From positions 1 to 46,863 of the forward strand of contig JAAUPE010000045.1 of assembly GCA_012034595.1 (NCBI GenBank): a DNA stretch of 46,863 bases, given 5' to 3'. The position numbers were made by a program, and so were the translations under genes. Of this stretch, positions 7,765 through 15,718 are shown piece by piece (positions within the stretch are counted from its first letter, which is position 1; each line of letters starts with the position of its first letter). This DNA comes from Calothrix sp. CSU_2_0. GTDB taxonomy: Bacteria > Cyanobacteriota > Cyanobacteriia > Cyanobacteriales > Nostocaceae. The notes beneath the pieces were generated by a model. That model ran no database searches. It was not told the origin of the DNA and saw nothing but the letters and a program-made list of their open reading frames with translations.

Positions 7765-8373
7765 TTACTTCTTGTCAGGGGCTATTTCCATCGTTTTTTG
7801 TGGTTGGGGAGTATTTGATTGTTTTGGTGGAGGAGTTAGATGAACCAAACCAGCGTCGAAGAAATAGACGCGATCGCAATATTCCCCACGACTTGCACAA
7901 ACTGCCTCAATCGAGACATCACTAACATTACTCACATCTAACGATAGAGTATTTTGCTGCGAAGGGGAAATAGTCCGTGTTTCCGCTTGTCTGCCATCTA
8001 AATATACTCTCACCTCAACACCAGTGCTTTTGCTGTCGTTATCGCGCATTCCAAATCCCAAATTTAAGGTTTGAAAATTTGCCTGGGGACGATTATTGGG
8101 TTTAATTTTACAAGTCATTGCCGCCGAACGATAGCCGGGACCAAGATAAAACTTGCTCGAATACACAGCTCTGCCAATGGAAACATCCATATTTTCTTCG
8201 CGAACGCTACCAAGTCCACTGCTAACACATTTGGCTTTTAGTAAACTTGTGATTCGGGGTGGACGTTGAGCTTGGGTTATTATATTATTCTCACCCAAAA
8301 TCGCCACACTAGAAAATGCCATACTACCTGCAATTAAAGAAGTAACAAACCGATTTTTCCGCATAAGACTCAA
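7765..8373 (-). CDS. Secreted protein, possible NPCBM-like carbohydrate-binding fold
   Basis: A 202-aa protein with a signal peptide (basic MSLMRKNR, hydrophobic FVTSLIAGSMAFSSVAIL, likely cleavage near TQA-QR). The mature part has four Cys residues visible, a segment VEVRVYLDGRQAETRTISPS and then LSLDVSNVSDVSIEAVC. The order of strand, DG turn, strand and D-V-S-x-V resembles NPCBM/NEW2 carbohydrate-binding modules; that is a resemblance only. The Pro/Gln-rich tail suggests a flexible end. It is convergent with the kinase at 5587-7677. Probably periplasmic or exported. Confidence 0.6.
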   Translation of the reverse strand: MSLMRKNRFVTSLIAGSMAFSSVAILGENNIITQAQRPPRITSLLKAKCVSSGLGSVREENMDVSIGRAVYSSKFYLGPGYRSAAMTCKIKPNNRPQANFQTLNLGFGMRDNDSKSTGVEVRVYLDGRQAETRTISPSQQNTLSLDVSNVSDVSIEAVCASRGEYCDRVYFFDAGLVHLTPPPKQSNTPQPQKTMEIAPDKK

Positions 8374-8598
8374 AAAGTAATATTAAGGCGATAGGTAAAA
8401 ACAAGATAATCATACGTGATCGCACCTAATTTTCTGAATCTGATTCGAGATTAGTAGTCTGCCACACAAATTATTTCTTCCTCTTCTCTCTCCGAATTCG
8501 GGAAAGGTTAGGCTGGGTTCTATATTTCCCAGTCTAGACAATTTTTATTAAACAGAAGAAGCTAAAATTGACATCTGGAAGCGAAGGTAAAAATTAAA

Positions 8599-8844
8599 AT
8601 GCTTGCTAACTACATTGACCAAGCTATGGAACTGGCAATTTACGAAATTATCGAAGAGGATAACAGCTATTGGGGAGAAGTGCCCGGTTTACAGGGAGTA
8701 TGGGCACGTTATGAGACACTAGAAGGCTGTAGACGCGAACTAAGGGAAGCTTTGAGTGATTGGCTAGCACTCAGGTTGCGTTTAGGGTTGGAAATTCCCT
8801 CTGTAGGGGGTATCAACTTAAATGAAATTACTCAGCCTGTTTAA
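8599..8844 (+). CDS. HicB-type antitoxin
   Basis: An 81-aa protein with the HicB-like partial RNase-H fold pattern: AIYEIIEEDNSYWGEVPGLQ, GVWARYETLEGCRRELREAL, then SDWLALRLRLGLEIP. Members of this short group neutralise HicA toxins. No separate C-terminal DNA-binding domain is visible, as is usual for these short forms. The stop is followed 15 bases later by the HicA-like gene, so the two are one operon with the antitoxin first. Confidence 0.85.
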   Translation: MLANYIDQAMELAIYEIIEEDNSYWGEVPGLQGVWARYETLEGCRRELREALSDWLALRLRLGLEIPSVGGINLNEITQPV

Positions 8845-8859
8845 ATAAATTTCTATAAA

Positions 8860-9078
8860 ATGCCTAAATTAAATCCTGTCTCTTGGAATAGTTTGGTAAA
8901 ACGTCTGCGTGAGTTGGGTTTTGATGGACCGTATGCTGGGGGAAAACATCCACAAATGCGACGGGATAATCTGACGGTAATTATTCCCAATCCCCACGAG
9001 GGTGATATTAGCGTTGGTTTATTGTCGCGGTTATTACGACAAGCTGGAGTTTCTCGTGAGGAATGGTTGGGAGATTAA
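8860..9078 (+). CDS. HicA-type mRNA interferase toxin
   Basis: A 72-aa protein matching the HicA/YcfA family: SWNSLVKRLRELGFD, GGKHPQMRR carrying the His expected to act in RNA cleavage, VIIPNPHEGDISVGLLSRLL, and a C-terminal GVSREEWL. HicA is a small dsRNA-binding-like toxin that cuts mRNA and is held by HicB. The partner gene lies immediately upstream. All family positions I can check are present, so the toxin looks intact. Confidence 0.87.
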   Translation: MPKLNPVSWNSLVKRLRELGFDGPYAGGKHPQMRRDNLTVIIPNPHEGDISVGLLSRLLRQAGVSREEWLGD

Positions 9079-9139
9079 TTACATCTCCCATGTGTCTATT
9101 AGACATCGACCGAATTTAATTATGCGTTGCCTGAAACCC

Positions 9140-9172
9140 TTGTAGAGACGTATCACTGCTACGTCTCTACAA
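9140..9172. terminator. 13-bp stem hairpin between hicA-like gene and the secreted protein
   Basis: TTGTAGAGACGTA pairs perfectly with TACGTCTCTACAA around a 7-base loop. It sits between convergent genes and could end both transcripts, though the T-run is poor. The same core (GTAGAGACGTAGC...) occurs in the interspersed repeats at 38455 and 45037, so its origin is probably a repeat. Confidence 0.5.
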
Positions 9173-9190
9173 TCATTTCGGAGATGTCTA

Positions 9191-10828
9191 TTAATTAATT
9201 GTGGTGCGGAAACGAACAAAGCCAAATCTGCCACCGGGAAGAGTGCCCAAATTTACAACTACAGCACCATTATTGTTACTGCCATTACAAATGTTGGAAT
9301 ACTCCTGCAAAGGTGTAAGAGGACTCAAAAATCTACCTCCATCGGCTCCACTACCAGCATTATTAACAACAATGCTGTTATTAGCATAAGTAGTATTACT
9401 CGGTACTAAGTCGCAAAAGCGAATATTCCGAATATCTTCGTTACCTTCAGTAAAAAAGTAAATTGTATACTCCACATTATCCCCAGATTGTAAAGGTGTT
9501 TCCAGATTGGGCACACCTTGAAAGCGCTCCGGTTGGGGGAGCGCTTCGTCGTTATTATTGTTTTGGTCGGGAACAAAGGTATTAAAGTTGCCAGGAATTG
9601 GTTGACCGTTTCTACTTGCACCTGTAATTCGTTTAATTAAGCGAATGTTTGGAGTTTCTGATGCACCTAAACGAGCTGAACGGAAACCAAAGTCGATAGT
9701 AAGTAGGGATTGATTGGGTTGGGTTAGGTTTGCTGGGAGTGTTGTGTTGGTAGTGGGGTTGAAGTCATCACCAGGTTTAACTGCTTCCACTGTATAGTTC
9801 CCCAATGGTAGACCAGTAAACCCATAAATCCCATTTTCGTTGGTGGTAGTTCTGTTGATTTCTTGACCGTTCGCATTTCGCAAAATTAAGGTTGCATTCG
9901 GAATCCCAGATTCACCTTCATCTTGAACGCGGTTTGCATTGCGATCGTTAAATACGGTGTCACCAATTGCTCCAAAAGCTGGGGCACAAATACGTACTTG
10001 AGCTAAACCGATGGTTTCATCTTGTCTCGGTTCGCCAAATTCTTTACCTGGTTCGTAAAGGATTTGAATGCGGGTTACTGGAGCGGCAGGTGTAACGGAA
10101 ACGTTGCCATCTGATCTACTTGGCAAGGAGTTTTCATTGATACCTACAGCAATATTTCCTGCGACACGAGTTGTTGTACCAAGGGAATTCAGTGTGACAG
10201 CAACAGGAGAATCACCATTGAATGCATTAACTGTCACCCTGTCTTGGAAAGTAAATCCTAAGTCGCGTTGACCATCTCTATCTACGTCTAGAAGTGTGAG
10301 GGGAGCGGGGAAAGTAACAGGGCGATCGAAGGTGATGGTGAGAGTCGCGCTGCCAGGTGAAGGATTTTTACCGATACCGATATGAAACCGGAGATTTGGT
10401 CCAGGTAAACCACCGTAGACATCGTTATCAATTCTGGTTCCATAGATTTCATTCCCAAATGGGACTAAGTTGTTTTCGAGAACTTGTCCGGGAATACTTT
10501 CGCTAAAACCTAATCTAACTCCCACTCCTCCAGCATTGAGATTCTGAGCCGAAATCGCTTCTCCACCGACTGCTGGTTGCCAATTAACGGTTGCTGGCAC
10601 CGATCCCGCAGGACAGCTTGTTGGGGTTTGGGCAGCCACTTTTTGATTGGGAATGCTGCCAAATAAGGCGATGTGGCTGACTGCTAATGTTGATGCGAGA
10701 AACAAATATTGTGGTGGTTTTAATTTGTTTTGTAATCTTCGATTATTGGTTTTGTGAAGTTGTCGCGATGAGCGATGTAAGTTGTGATTAAACAACATTT
10801 GGTGTATTTGTATAAATAAAGGTTTCAT
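9191..10828 (-). CDS. Secreted SdrD-B/DUF11-type surface protein, paralogue 1
   Basis: About 545 aa. A long basic N-terminus precedes the signal segment (YLFLASTLAVSHIALFGS, cleavage near VAAQT). After an N-terminal beta domain (about residues 70-290) comes an SdrD B-like module (GDTVFNDRNANRVQDEGESG ... GIYGFTGLPLGNYTVE). The C-terminal DUF11-like domain follows (IRLIKRITG, VEYTIYFFTEGNEDIRNIRF, CDLVP). There is no sortase or PEP-CTERM anchor. It is close to the protein at 11553-13217 over its whole length, so it is a tandem duplicate. It is the last gene of the minus-strand surface cluster, separated from the rest by a 0.7-kb repeat-rich gap. I prefer the ATG at 10828 (MKPLFIQ); another lies at 10840. 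Confidence 0.8.
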   Translation of the reverse strand: MKPLFIQIHQMLFNHNLHRSSRQLHKTNNRRLQNKLKPPQYLFLASTLAVSHIALFGSIPNQKVAAQTPTSCPAGSVPATVNWQPAVGGEAISAQNLNAGGVGVRLGFSESIPGQVLENNLVPFGNEIYGTRIDNDVYGGLPGPNLRFHIGIGKNPSPGSATLTITFDRPVTFPAPLTLLDVDRDGQRDLGFTFQDRVTVNAFNGDSPVAVTLNSLGTTTRVAGNIAVGINENSLPSRSDGNVSVTPAAPVTRIQILYEPGKEFGEPRQDETIGLAQVRICAPAFGAIGDTVFNDRNANRVQDEGESGIPNATLILRNANGQEINRTTTNENGIYGFTGLPLGNYTVEAVKPGDDFNPTTNTTLPANLTQPNQSLLTIDFGFRSARLGASETPNIRLIKRITGASRNGQPIPGNFNTFVPDQNNNNDEALPQPERFQGVPNLETPLQSGDNVEYTIYFFTEGNEDIRNIRFCDLVPSNTTYANNSIVVNNAGSGADGGRFLSPLTPLQEYSNICNGSNNNGAVVVNLGTLPGGRFGFVRFRTTIN

Positions 10829-10840
10829 TGGTGAATCCAA

Positions 10841-11552
10841 GCAGTGTAGATAAGTAGTTACGAGTGTTGTTAATGATTAACTGAAATAATAGGGAAAATT
10901 AGATTTTTTGCTTTTGTAATCAAGAGAATTCTAAATATTTAATTCAGAATTCAGAGATGGAAATTTTCAAGCGCGGAAGTAAATTCTACACTTGATTAAT
11001 CAGCTTGAAAAGCTGGATTATTAGACATCAACCGAATTTTATGATGGGTTGCTTAGGAATGTGGATTAGATAAAGTGCAACTTTTGATTATGTAGATTGA
11101 TGTTGGGTTACGCAAAGCCTCAAATGTTACTTGCTATAAGGCGCGTAGCGTGTCCGCAGGGTGCAAACTACCCTCTGGGTAGACACGGAGTGGTTTCTGT
11201 AAGTACGCTAAGAGCGAACTGGAACGGAAACCGACAAGAACTCCGGGTAATTGCTCCGCGAGTAGACGCGCAAGCCGCTTCTCTTTGAGTAGCAAGCTAC
11301 GCCAGTCTCCTGCGACGCGAACTTTGCCACGGGGATAATCCCCGGTGGCAAGATTTGCGGGAAACCCGTCTACAGGGCTAGACTCACCATCAACTGACTT
11401 ACCGACACCGCCGAGTGGACTCACCGCACGCAACTTCTCTCTGCAACGCAGTGACTCTTCAACCTACAAAATAAATCCTCGTTCCTTAAAACCCTCTTGA
11501 GAGACGCGCTATATTGCGTCTCTCATCTTTGAATTCTGGAGATGACTATTTA
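10841..11552. other. Repeat-rich intergenic region between surface-protein paralogues
   Basis: I see no gene. The stretch holds fragments of several interspersed palindromes: a long imperfect stem TTGCCACGGGGA/TCCCCGGTGGCAA (11324-11351), CAGGGT/ACCCTCTG words near 11157-11177, and a 10-bp stem TGAGAGACGC/GCGTCTCTCA at 11498-11525. The last could terminate the upstream paralogue. A motif near 11024-11049 (ttagacatcaaccgaatttt) recurs near 9100-9122 below the other paralogue, which suggests that the duplicated unit included this flank. Confidence 0.6.
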
Positions 11553-13217
11553 TTAGTTGACTGTGACGCGGAAGCGTACAAACCCAAAATTGCCGCTAGG
11601 AACGTTGCCCAGATTGGCAACTACAGCACCGTTATTGTTACTGCCGTTACAAATATTGGCAAACGATTCCAAAGGTGCAAGGGGAGTTACATATCTACCA
11701 GTACTCGCACCGCTACCCGCACCATTAATACCAATACTGTTGTTAGCAAAGGTAGTTCCCCTGGGTACTAAGTCACAGAACTGGAGATTGTTGATGTTTT
11801 CGTTCCCCTGGGTCAGAAAATAAATCGTGTATTCGATTTCATCACGCGATCGCACGGGCACTTGGAGGTCGATAACTCCTGGGAAGCGTTCCGGTTGAGT
11901 CAGGTTATCATCGTTACTGTTGTTGGGATCGGGGATAAAGGTGTTAAAGCTGGTGCCAGCAATCGGTTGTCCGTTACGTCTAGCGTTGGTAATCCGCTTG
12001 ATTATACGGATGTCTGGTGTTCCTGAGTCTCCCACAGGAGTTGTACGGAAACCAAAGTCAATGTTCAACAAAGCTTGGTTTGGTTGGGTGAGATTTGCCC
12101 CTAAGGTTGTATTTGTGGTTGGGGTAAAGTCATTGTTCGGTCTAAGTACCTCAACTGTATAATTGCCCAGGGACAAACCTGAGAAGCTGTAAATACCATT
12201 GCTATTTGTGGTGGTTCTAGAAACCTCCTCACCGCTAGAGTTTCGTAAAATTAAGGTGGTATTGGCAATACCTGGTTCCCCTTCTTCTTGTGTACCATTG
12301 CCATTACGATCGCTAAATACTGTATCTCCAATTGATGCGATCGCCGGAGGTGGGATACAAATACTAAATCTAGCTAAACCAACGGTTTCATCTTGTTGGG
12401 GTGTACCATATTCTTGTCCTGGCTCGTAAAGAAGTTGAATACGATTTAATTGACCGGGTATTGTCGCCGAAACGTTACCATCTGGTCGGTTGGGAAAGGA
12501 ATTTTCGTTAATCCCCGCAGCTACGTTTCCTTCGACACGAGTTGTACTCCCTAATGACCTGAGGGTGACACCCACAGGGGCATTACCATTAAAGGCATTA
12601 ACTGTCACCCTGTCTTGATAAATAAACCCAAAGTCACGTTCACCGTTACGATCAATGTCAAGGATAGTCAGGGGAGATGCTAGAATTACAGGTCTAGAAA
12701 AGTTGACGTTTAGAGTTGCATTTCCCGGTGAGGGGGTTTTTTCTAGACCGATATTAAAACGGAGGTTTGGTCCTGGTAAACCTCCGTAAACATCGTTATC
12801 AATTCGAGTTTCCACGTTATCAATAACTCGTCCAGGAATGCTTTCTGTGAAGCTAAAATTTATGCCAACTCCGCCAACATTTAAGGTTTGAGCGGTAATT
12901 GCGGCTGCACCTGTGGCTGGTGTCCAATTGACAGTTGCTGGACTCGTACCAACTGGACAAAAACCTTGATTTTGAGCAACTATTTTTTGTTTAGAAATAC
13001 TCCCAAATAACGCTATTTGCGTTGCTGCTAGTATTATTATCAAAAAATAATATCGTAGGGATTTACAGACTTTTTGCCATTTACGATGTTTCCCTGGGGA
13101 ATCACGCAAAACGCGATCGCTACTTCGAGAGGGAATATCTCTGGCTCTGGGAGGTTGACGTAATAAATTACGTAAACCCCTAATTAGCATGATTATTTGT
13201 TTAAATAATGCTTTCAT
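11553..13217 (-). CDS. Secreted SdrD-B/DUF11-type surface protein, paralogue 2
   Basis: About 554 aa with the same plan as the protein at 9191-10828. A basic stretch precedes a signal segment (YYFLIIILAATQIALFGS, cleavage near VAQ). It has an N-terminal beta domain with TRIDNDVYGGLPGPNLRFNI and an SdrD B-like module (GDTVFSDRNGNGTQEEGEPG ... GIYSFSGLSLGNYTVE). A DUF11-like end follows (IRIIKRITNARRNGQPI, IEYTIYFLTQGNENINNLQF). By analogy SdrD B modules bind calcium and form stalks. It sits just downstream of the OmpA-fusion gene on the same strand and probably belongs to that transcript unit. The start at 13217 (MKALFKQ) is my choice; the frame is open to 13235. Confidence 0.8.
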   Translation of the reverse strand: MKALFKQIIMLIRGLRNLLRQPPRARDIPSRSSDRVLRDSPGKHRKWQKVCKSLRYYFLIIILAATQIALFGSISKQKIVAQNQGFCPVGTSPATVNWTPATGAAAITAQTLNVGGVGINFSFTESIPGRVIDNVETRIDNDVYGGLPGPNLRFNIGLEKTPSPGNATLNVNFSRPVILASPLTILDIDRNGERDFGFIYQDRVTVNAFNGNAPVGVTLRSLGSTTRVEGNVAAGINENSFPNRPDGNVSATIPGQLNRIQLLYEPGQEYGTPQQDETVGLARFSICIPPPAIASIGDTVFSDRNGNGTQEEGEPGIANTTLILRNSSGEEVSRTTTNSNGIYSFSGLSLGNYTVEVLRPNNDFTPTTNTTLGANLTQPNQALLNIDFGFRTTPVGDSGTPDIRIIKRITNARRNGQPIAGTSFNTFIPDPNNSNDDNLTQPERFPGVIDLQVPVRSRDEIEYTIYFLTQGNENINNLQFCDLVPRGTTFANNSIGINGAGSGASTGRYVTPLAPLESFANICNGSNNNGAVVANLGNVPSGNFGFVRFRVTVN

Positions 13218-13315
13218 TTCAACCTCCCAAGACACCCCCCACTGACATTTATCTCAGTGGTGGATTATTTACTGATTGACACTTTCAAGAACACACTTTT
13301 TAACTTTGAGGTTAT

Positions 13316-15718
13316 TTACCTCCGACGAGGACGCGATCGCTGCGGTTGTGCCCGATTACGTCGTTGTTCGATTTGTAAATCGTCTTCTTGTTCTTCGATG
13401 ATGATGTCTACACCGCGAATATCTTTGAAGATGATTTCGGCACGGCGATCGCGTGCATAATCTGTAATATCTGTACTTCCAGGAACCTTTCGCTGCGATT
13501 CTCCTAAAGAACGAATTGTCATCCGTTCCGGGGCTACACCTTTACGCAATAAGTAGTTTCTCGTTGCTAATGCCCGTCTTCTACCTAATGCCAAGTTATA
13601 TGCGTCGCTGGCTCTGGGGTCAGTATGTCCAATGATTTCAATGACAATCACGGGATATTGCTGCAAAACCTCGGCTATACGGTCTAATACCTGGGCACTC
13701 CCTGGACTCACAAATGATTTATCTAAGGCAAAGTGGATATTCCTTGGTACGCGAATCTTTAACGGTGGTGGTGGTATTACTTTCGGTGGTTCCGGTGGTT
13801 TTGGCGGTGGTGGTGGTACGGGTCGCGATGTACATTGGGGTGGAACCACTGGTTGGGGTCGGGAGTTGGGTGTCAGGTTGGGGAAAGTTCCTAGTTCGCC
13901 TATTACCGCAGCTACCGCAGGTTCGGAGGTTCCGTATCGGGGATCGGTGGCGATCGCACTGATGGCATCCCCTAATTGCACATTGCTAATCTGGGTACTA
14001 AAGTTACCACTAGCATCAGTTGATACCGTAGTTAGTGGCAGGTTGAGCGCTCCATAACCCAAGTCATATACTGAATCTTTACCCCGTTGGTAATCGCTTA
14101 ATTTATAAATTGTCACTTCGGAACCTGGGTCAGCTTTACCCTGGACGGTGACTCCCGTACCTAATGGGGAAAATGCTCTGGTTGTAAATTCAGGTGCGTT
14201 AATTGCCCCATTCCCCGTGTCCAGACGACGGTTGCTGGAATCCCGTTTCGGATTAGCTCCATCACCTCTTTGAAAGTCAATCACATCGAGGTTGCGCTGA
14301 CTAATTAAGTCGATGCTCAACCCTTCTAATACCGCAAATCTGTTATTGCGAATAATATTTTTGACGGCTGAACTACTGCTTCCTACGTCATTGCGGGGGA
14401 AGGAACTGACACTGACTCCTGGACCAGTTTGGTTGTCGATTTGGTTGCCGATAACTTGATGGTTACTACCCATCAAGTAGACTGCTGCCCGTCGTAACCT
14501 TCTGCCGTTGTAGGTAATTTTGTTATTTTCTAAGGTGACGTTACCATCAGGTTTAAATAAATACACCCCGGCTCCGTCGTTAGCACAAATTAAATTACCT
14601 GTAATTTGTGAGTTGGTGACAATTCCCTCAATTCTTAAGGCATCGGGCATTCCCGCTAAACCGTTACCAACGATGATATTTTGTGTCACCAGGGTATTTT
14701 CACCCCGCACGGAGGTAATAATTGCGCTGCCATCGTGATAATAAATACGGTTGCGGCGAATCGTTGTCCCTTGGGAATTGAAGACATACACCCCAAAAGC
14801 TGAAGTTTCTGTGGGTATTTTTTCATTCTCTGTCAACCCCAACCAGTTATCCTCAATCGTCACATTCTTCGGGGGAACGTCCCGCTCGCGAAATGGTAAG
14901 TTATTACTGGGTGGTTTTTGCTTGCGAATATCCGGTGGGGGAAATTGATGCGCGACAACTATATCCCCAGGTGGGGTAGTTAAAGTTACAGGTTTGGGAA
15001 CACCATCATAAATTAATAAGTTACCCAATTGCTGCTTGACGGGACTGGCATTAAAACCATAAATGCTCAATCCACGCACTGTAATTCCATCGTCAACAAT
15101 CGTTAAACCCCGAAATATTTCCGTATTTGCTGCGGTTGTAATCGCGACAATGGGGATAGGAATGGCAATTTCTGCCGTTGCCGATTTGGTGCGATCGTAA
15201 CCAGGTTGGGTTGTCCCATCTATGGTTAAATTTGCACTTGCCAAATCCGGTAAGATTTTTTGCAGTTGAATGGTGGTTGCACCAGTTGGCAAATTAAATT
15301 CAATCCGCGAACCACTCCCAGTTGCTGGTTGGACTTGGGCTTTTTCCGCAGCACTAAGTTGTTCGAGTTTGAGGGTTCCATTTACCAGTTCCACCGCTTC
15401 CCGCAGAGTTAACTGGTTATCTGCCTGCACATTCCCATCTTGGTTGCTATTGACCACTACCCGCAAAGTTGGGGGAGGAGTGGGAATTGCGGGGACAGGA
15501 TTTGGTTGTTGTACGAGTTTCCTCGGATTGGTTTTTTCGCTTGCCGATACTTGGCTAACGGCAACGCTAGTAGGCAAAAGATAAAAGCTACAAGCTAGTA
15601 AGCTCAGGGTTAGAGGAGAGGCAAAAATCGAGATTGGAAGAAACTTTTCCCCTTTTCCCTTTTTCCTTTCCCCTGTTTTTCTCCTCAGACACCATAAATT
15701 AATCAATCTGGACATCAA
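13316..15718 (-). CDS. Beta-helix surface protein fused to OmpA peptidoglycan-binding domain
   Basis: An 800-aa exported protein. A signal segment (LTLSLLACSFYLLPTSVAVS) is followed by a CSLREA-like start (NQLTLREAVELVNG) and a right-handed beta-helix with repeated N-x-I units (NVTIEDNWLG, TTIRRNRIYY, SQITGNLICAND, NVTLENNKITYNG, HQVIGNQID). A Pro-rich linker (PPPPPKPPEPPK) then leads to a complete OmpA C-terminal domain (VIEIIGHTDPRASDAYNLAL, GRRRALATRNYLL, DRRAEIIF). The OmpA domain should hold it to peptidoglycan. The basic tail (RRNRAQPQRSRPRRR) is unusual. Its start overlaps the stop of the barrel gene by four bases, which implies translational coupling. Confidence 0.85.
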   Translation of the reverse strand: MMSRLINLWCLRRKTGERKKGKGEKFLPISIFASPLTLSLLACSFYLLPTSVAVSQVSASEKTNPRKLVQQPNPVPAIPTPPPTLRVVVNSNQDGNVQADNQLTLREAVELVNGTLKLEQLSAAEKAQVQPATGSGSRIEFNLPTGATTIQLQKILPDLASANLTIDGTTQPGYDRTKSATAEIAIPIPIVAITTAANTEIFRGLTIVDDGITVRGLSIYGFNASPVKQQLGNLLIYDGVPKPVTLTTPPGDIVVAHQFPPPDIRKQKPPSNNLPFRERDVPPKNVTIEDNWLGLTENEKIPTETSAFGVYVFNSQGTTIRRNRIYYHDGSAIITSVRGENTLVTQNIIVGNGLAGMPDALRIEGIVTNSQITGNLICANDGAGVYLFKPDGNVTLENNKITYNGRRLRRAAVYLMGSNHQVIGNQIDNQTGPGVSVSSFPRNDVGSSSSAVKNIIRNNRFAVLEGLSIDLISQRNLDVIDFQRGDGANPKRDSSNRRLDTGNGAINAPEFTTRAFSPLGTGVTVQGKADPGSEVTIYKLSDYQRGKDSVYDLGYGALNLPLTTVSTDASGNFSTQISNVQLGDAISAIATDPRYGTSEPAVAAVIGELGTFPNLTPNSRPQPVVPPQCTSRPVPPPPPKPPEPPKVIPPPPLKIRVPRNIHFALDKSFVSPGSAQVLDRIAEVLQQYPVIVIEIIGHTDPRASDAYNLALGRRRALATRNYLLRKGVAPERMTIRSLGESQRKVPGSTDITDYARDRRAEIIFKDIRGVDIIIEEQEDDLQIEQRRNRAQPQRSRPRRR

